DNA from: Candidatus Cloacimonadota bacterium
Lineage (GTDB): Bacteria > Cloacimonadota > Cloacimonadia > Cloacimonadales > TCS61
Direction: 5' to 3'
Length of the DNA stretch: 6,869 nt
NCBI GenBank assembly: GCA_014382915.1
Contig: JACNIV010000042.1
Location: forward strand, 1-6,869
The position numbers and the translations under genes are program-made. Below, piece after piece: positions 5,859 through 6,869 of the stretch. The stretch's first letter is position 1, and every line of letters begins with the position of its first letter. Below the pieces are notes generated by a model. That model searched no databases. It was not told the origin of the DNA and saw nothing but the letters and a program-made list of their open reading frames with translations.

Positions 5859-6731
5859 TTATAAATGTTTAACAACAATATTATAATGTGCTTCAAAATA
5901 ATCGGATATTATGTGACGATGACAATAATTAGAATCTTTCTCAAAACAAGTTAATGCAATTCTTTTTTTATTGTTAAGTAGATAATATATTTTTTTTAAT
6001 TTATTAACCTGATTTACCAAGTTGTTTTTTTTATAATAATTGAATAGACTTTTATATTCTTCTTCTGTTTCAAGTTTTGCTCTACGATTAGATTCGATCC
6101 CAAGTTCAGGTATATTAATGTAATCAATATCTACTCTTTTAAGATGTTCTGAAAATTTCTTTTTTGTAAAATTAAATTTCATAGAAGATGGATTTTTTCT
6201 CACATCTATAATAGCATTAATATGATTTTGAATTAGTATTTGCAGATATTTATCAATCGTTTTACCTTCATAACCTATTGTAAACATTATTTTTTGATTT
6301 AATTCTCTATTATTGAGAATCGTATTCTTTTCATCACTATCTAATACTTCATCTAAAATTATACTTTTTGAAGCATAAAATGGATATTCAAGATAAGTTT
6401 TTCTTATTAATTGTTTGTTTGTAAGTTTATTATGTTTTAAAGAAAACTCCATTAAATCTTTACGATCTTCATTCTTGATTTTATCAATGAATGAAATATT
6501 CTGTTTCAAAATGAAATTATTTTCAGAATCTTCTAAAAATCCTTTTTTCATCAAAATCCGTTTATCATGATAACTTTGTAAGCTAAAACAACCATATTTG
6601 AAGGGGAAAAAATCATAGTAATTATTATTTTTTTTTGAATAAAGAAAAAGTAATTTTTCTAATCTTGTATTACTTAACTTTCTTCCACAAAATTCAATTA
6701 AAGATAATTGAATTTTTTGACGATAATACAT
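5859..6731 (-). CDS. DUF488-domain protein with an N-terminal extension
   Basis: A 290-residue soluble protein. Residues 149-283 are a DUF488 domain: TIGYEG (151-156), IIDVRKNPSS (174-183), the PELG turn (208-211), and the closing pair CFEKD (262-266) and CHRHII (270-275). The family's conserved Cys and His residues (C262, C270, H271, H273) are kept; its biochemical activity is not established to my knowledge. Residues 1-145 are a separate region beginning with a helical segment (KIQLSLIEFCGRKLSNTRLEKLLFL) and then FFPFKYGCFS, a layout reminiscent of SocA/Panacea-type (DUF4065-like) winged-helix domains with their KLLYL and KYGP blocks; this is a resemblance only. DUF488 alone is commonly about 120-180 residues, so this is a two-domain form. 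The gene is extremely AT-rich (a sampled 60-base line is 18% G+C). It directly abuts the broken gene downstream. The ribosome binding site is weak (GGGAAAA about 9 bases before ATG). Confidence 0.88.
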   Translation of the reverse strand: MYYRQKIQLSLIEFCGRKLSNTRLEKLLFLYSKKNNNYYDFFPFKYGCFSLQSYHDKRILMKKGFLEDSENNFILKQNISFIDKIKNEDRKDLMEFSLKHNKLTNKQLIRKTYLEYPFYASKSIILDEVLDSDEKNTILNNRELNQKIMFTIGYEGKTIDKYLQILIQNHINAIIDVRKNPSSMKFNFTKKKFSEHLKRVDIDYINIPELGIESNRRAKLETEEEYKSLFNYYKKNNLVNQVNKLKKIYYLLNNKKRIALTCFEKDSNYCHRHIISDYFEAHYNIVVKHL

Positions 6732-6818
6732 TTTTTTATTTTCCCATTAATTCTTAAACTAACTTATTTTTGTAATATTTTTTGTAAAGTAATACATTAT
6801 TTTTATATTGTAAAAACC

Positions 6819-6831
6819 AGATCATAGATCT
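6819..6831. repeat. Short inverted repeat upstream of the DUF488 gene
   Basis: AGATC-ATA-GATCT is a perfect 5-base inverted repeat with a 3-base centre. On the plus strand it is followed by ACCCCTACA (6832-6840), while the left flank (AAAAACC) does not mirror it. It looks like one and a half arms of a larger GTAGGGG...CCCCTAC-type dispersed palindrome, of the kind seen between genes in many bacteria. The remaining DNA between 6732 and 6869 is very AT-rich; I see no gene and no convincing promoter there. Confidence 0.4.
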
Positions 6832-6869
6832 ACCCCTACAAATATGATTTAATCTATTGTTACCACTCA

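Noticed and set aside
6754..6825. 23-residue minus-strand ORF (MIWFLQYKNN...) upstream of the DUF488 gene
   Set aside because: There is an AGGGG 7 bases before the ATG, but the ORF is short, of plain AT-rich composition and has no recognisable pattern; chance is more likely.
1..6869. CRISPR array, tRNA, rRNA, transposase or integrase
   Set aside because: I looked for spaced direct repeats, tRNA-like cloverleaf ends and DDE or tyrosine recombinase motifs and found none.

Overview
The window looks like chromosomal DNA from a low-to-moderate GC bacterium. The codon and S1-domain style would suit a candidate-phylum or Cloacimonadota/Fibrobacterota-like lineage, but the sequence does not fix the taxon. 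It has two parts. The left part (1 to about 3650) is housekeeping DNA; sample 60-base lines run about 42-43% G+C. The right part (about 3660 to 6869) is much more AT-rich; sample lines in the two large genes are about 27% and 18% G+C. It reads like an accessory, probably acquired, block.

Left part. On the minus strand, a DUF47/PhoU-like gene (TTG start, very strong Shine-Dalgarno) is followed after 3 bases by a PiT-family phosphate transporter that runs off the window edge. This is the classic phosphate transporter plus accessory protein pair. Divergent from it, after a 198-base intergenic region with nested inverted repeats, lies a plus-strand gene for a five-domain ribosomal protein S1-like RNA-binding protein. 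Its best start is a GTG at 1299, not the upstream ATG at 1233. It ends in a clear intrinsic terminator. A convergent minus-strand metallo-beta-lactamase-fold gene of the dihydropteroate-synthase-like MBL group ends inside the T-run of that terminator.

Right part, all minus strand, in transcription order: a 290-residue protein with a C-terminal DUF488 domain and an N-terminal region of uncertain family; directly abutting it (TAAATG), a gene that should encode about 282 residues but is broken by a one-base frameshift in a T7 run and an in-frame TAA; then an unannotated 39-residue single-span membrane protein whose stop overlaps (ATGA) the start of a 398-residue protein with two membrane segments and a large soluble domain; then the MBL gene 12 bases on. 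The five may be read as one long transcript, but nothing in the sequence proves it.

The most interesting points are the broken DUF488 partner, whose far half stays open for 118 codons past the lesions, and the small membrane protein coupled to the 398-residue membrane protein. Neither of these two proteins belongs to a family I can name.
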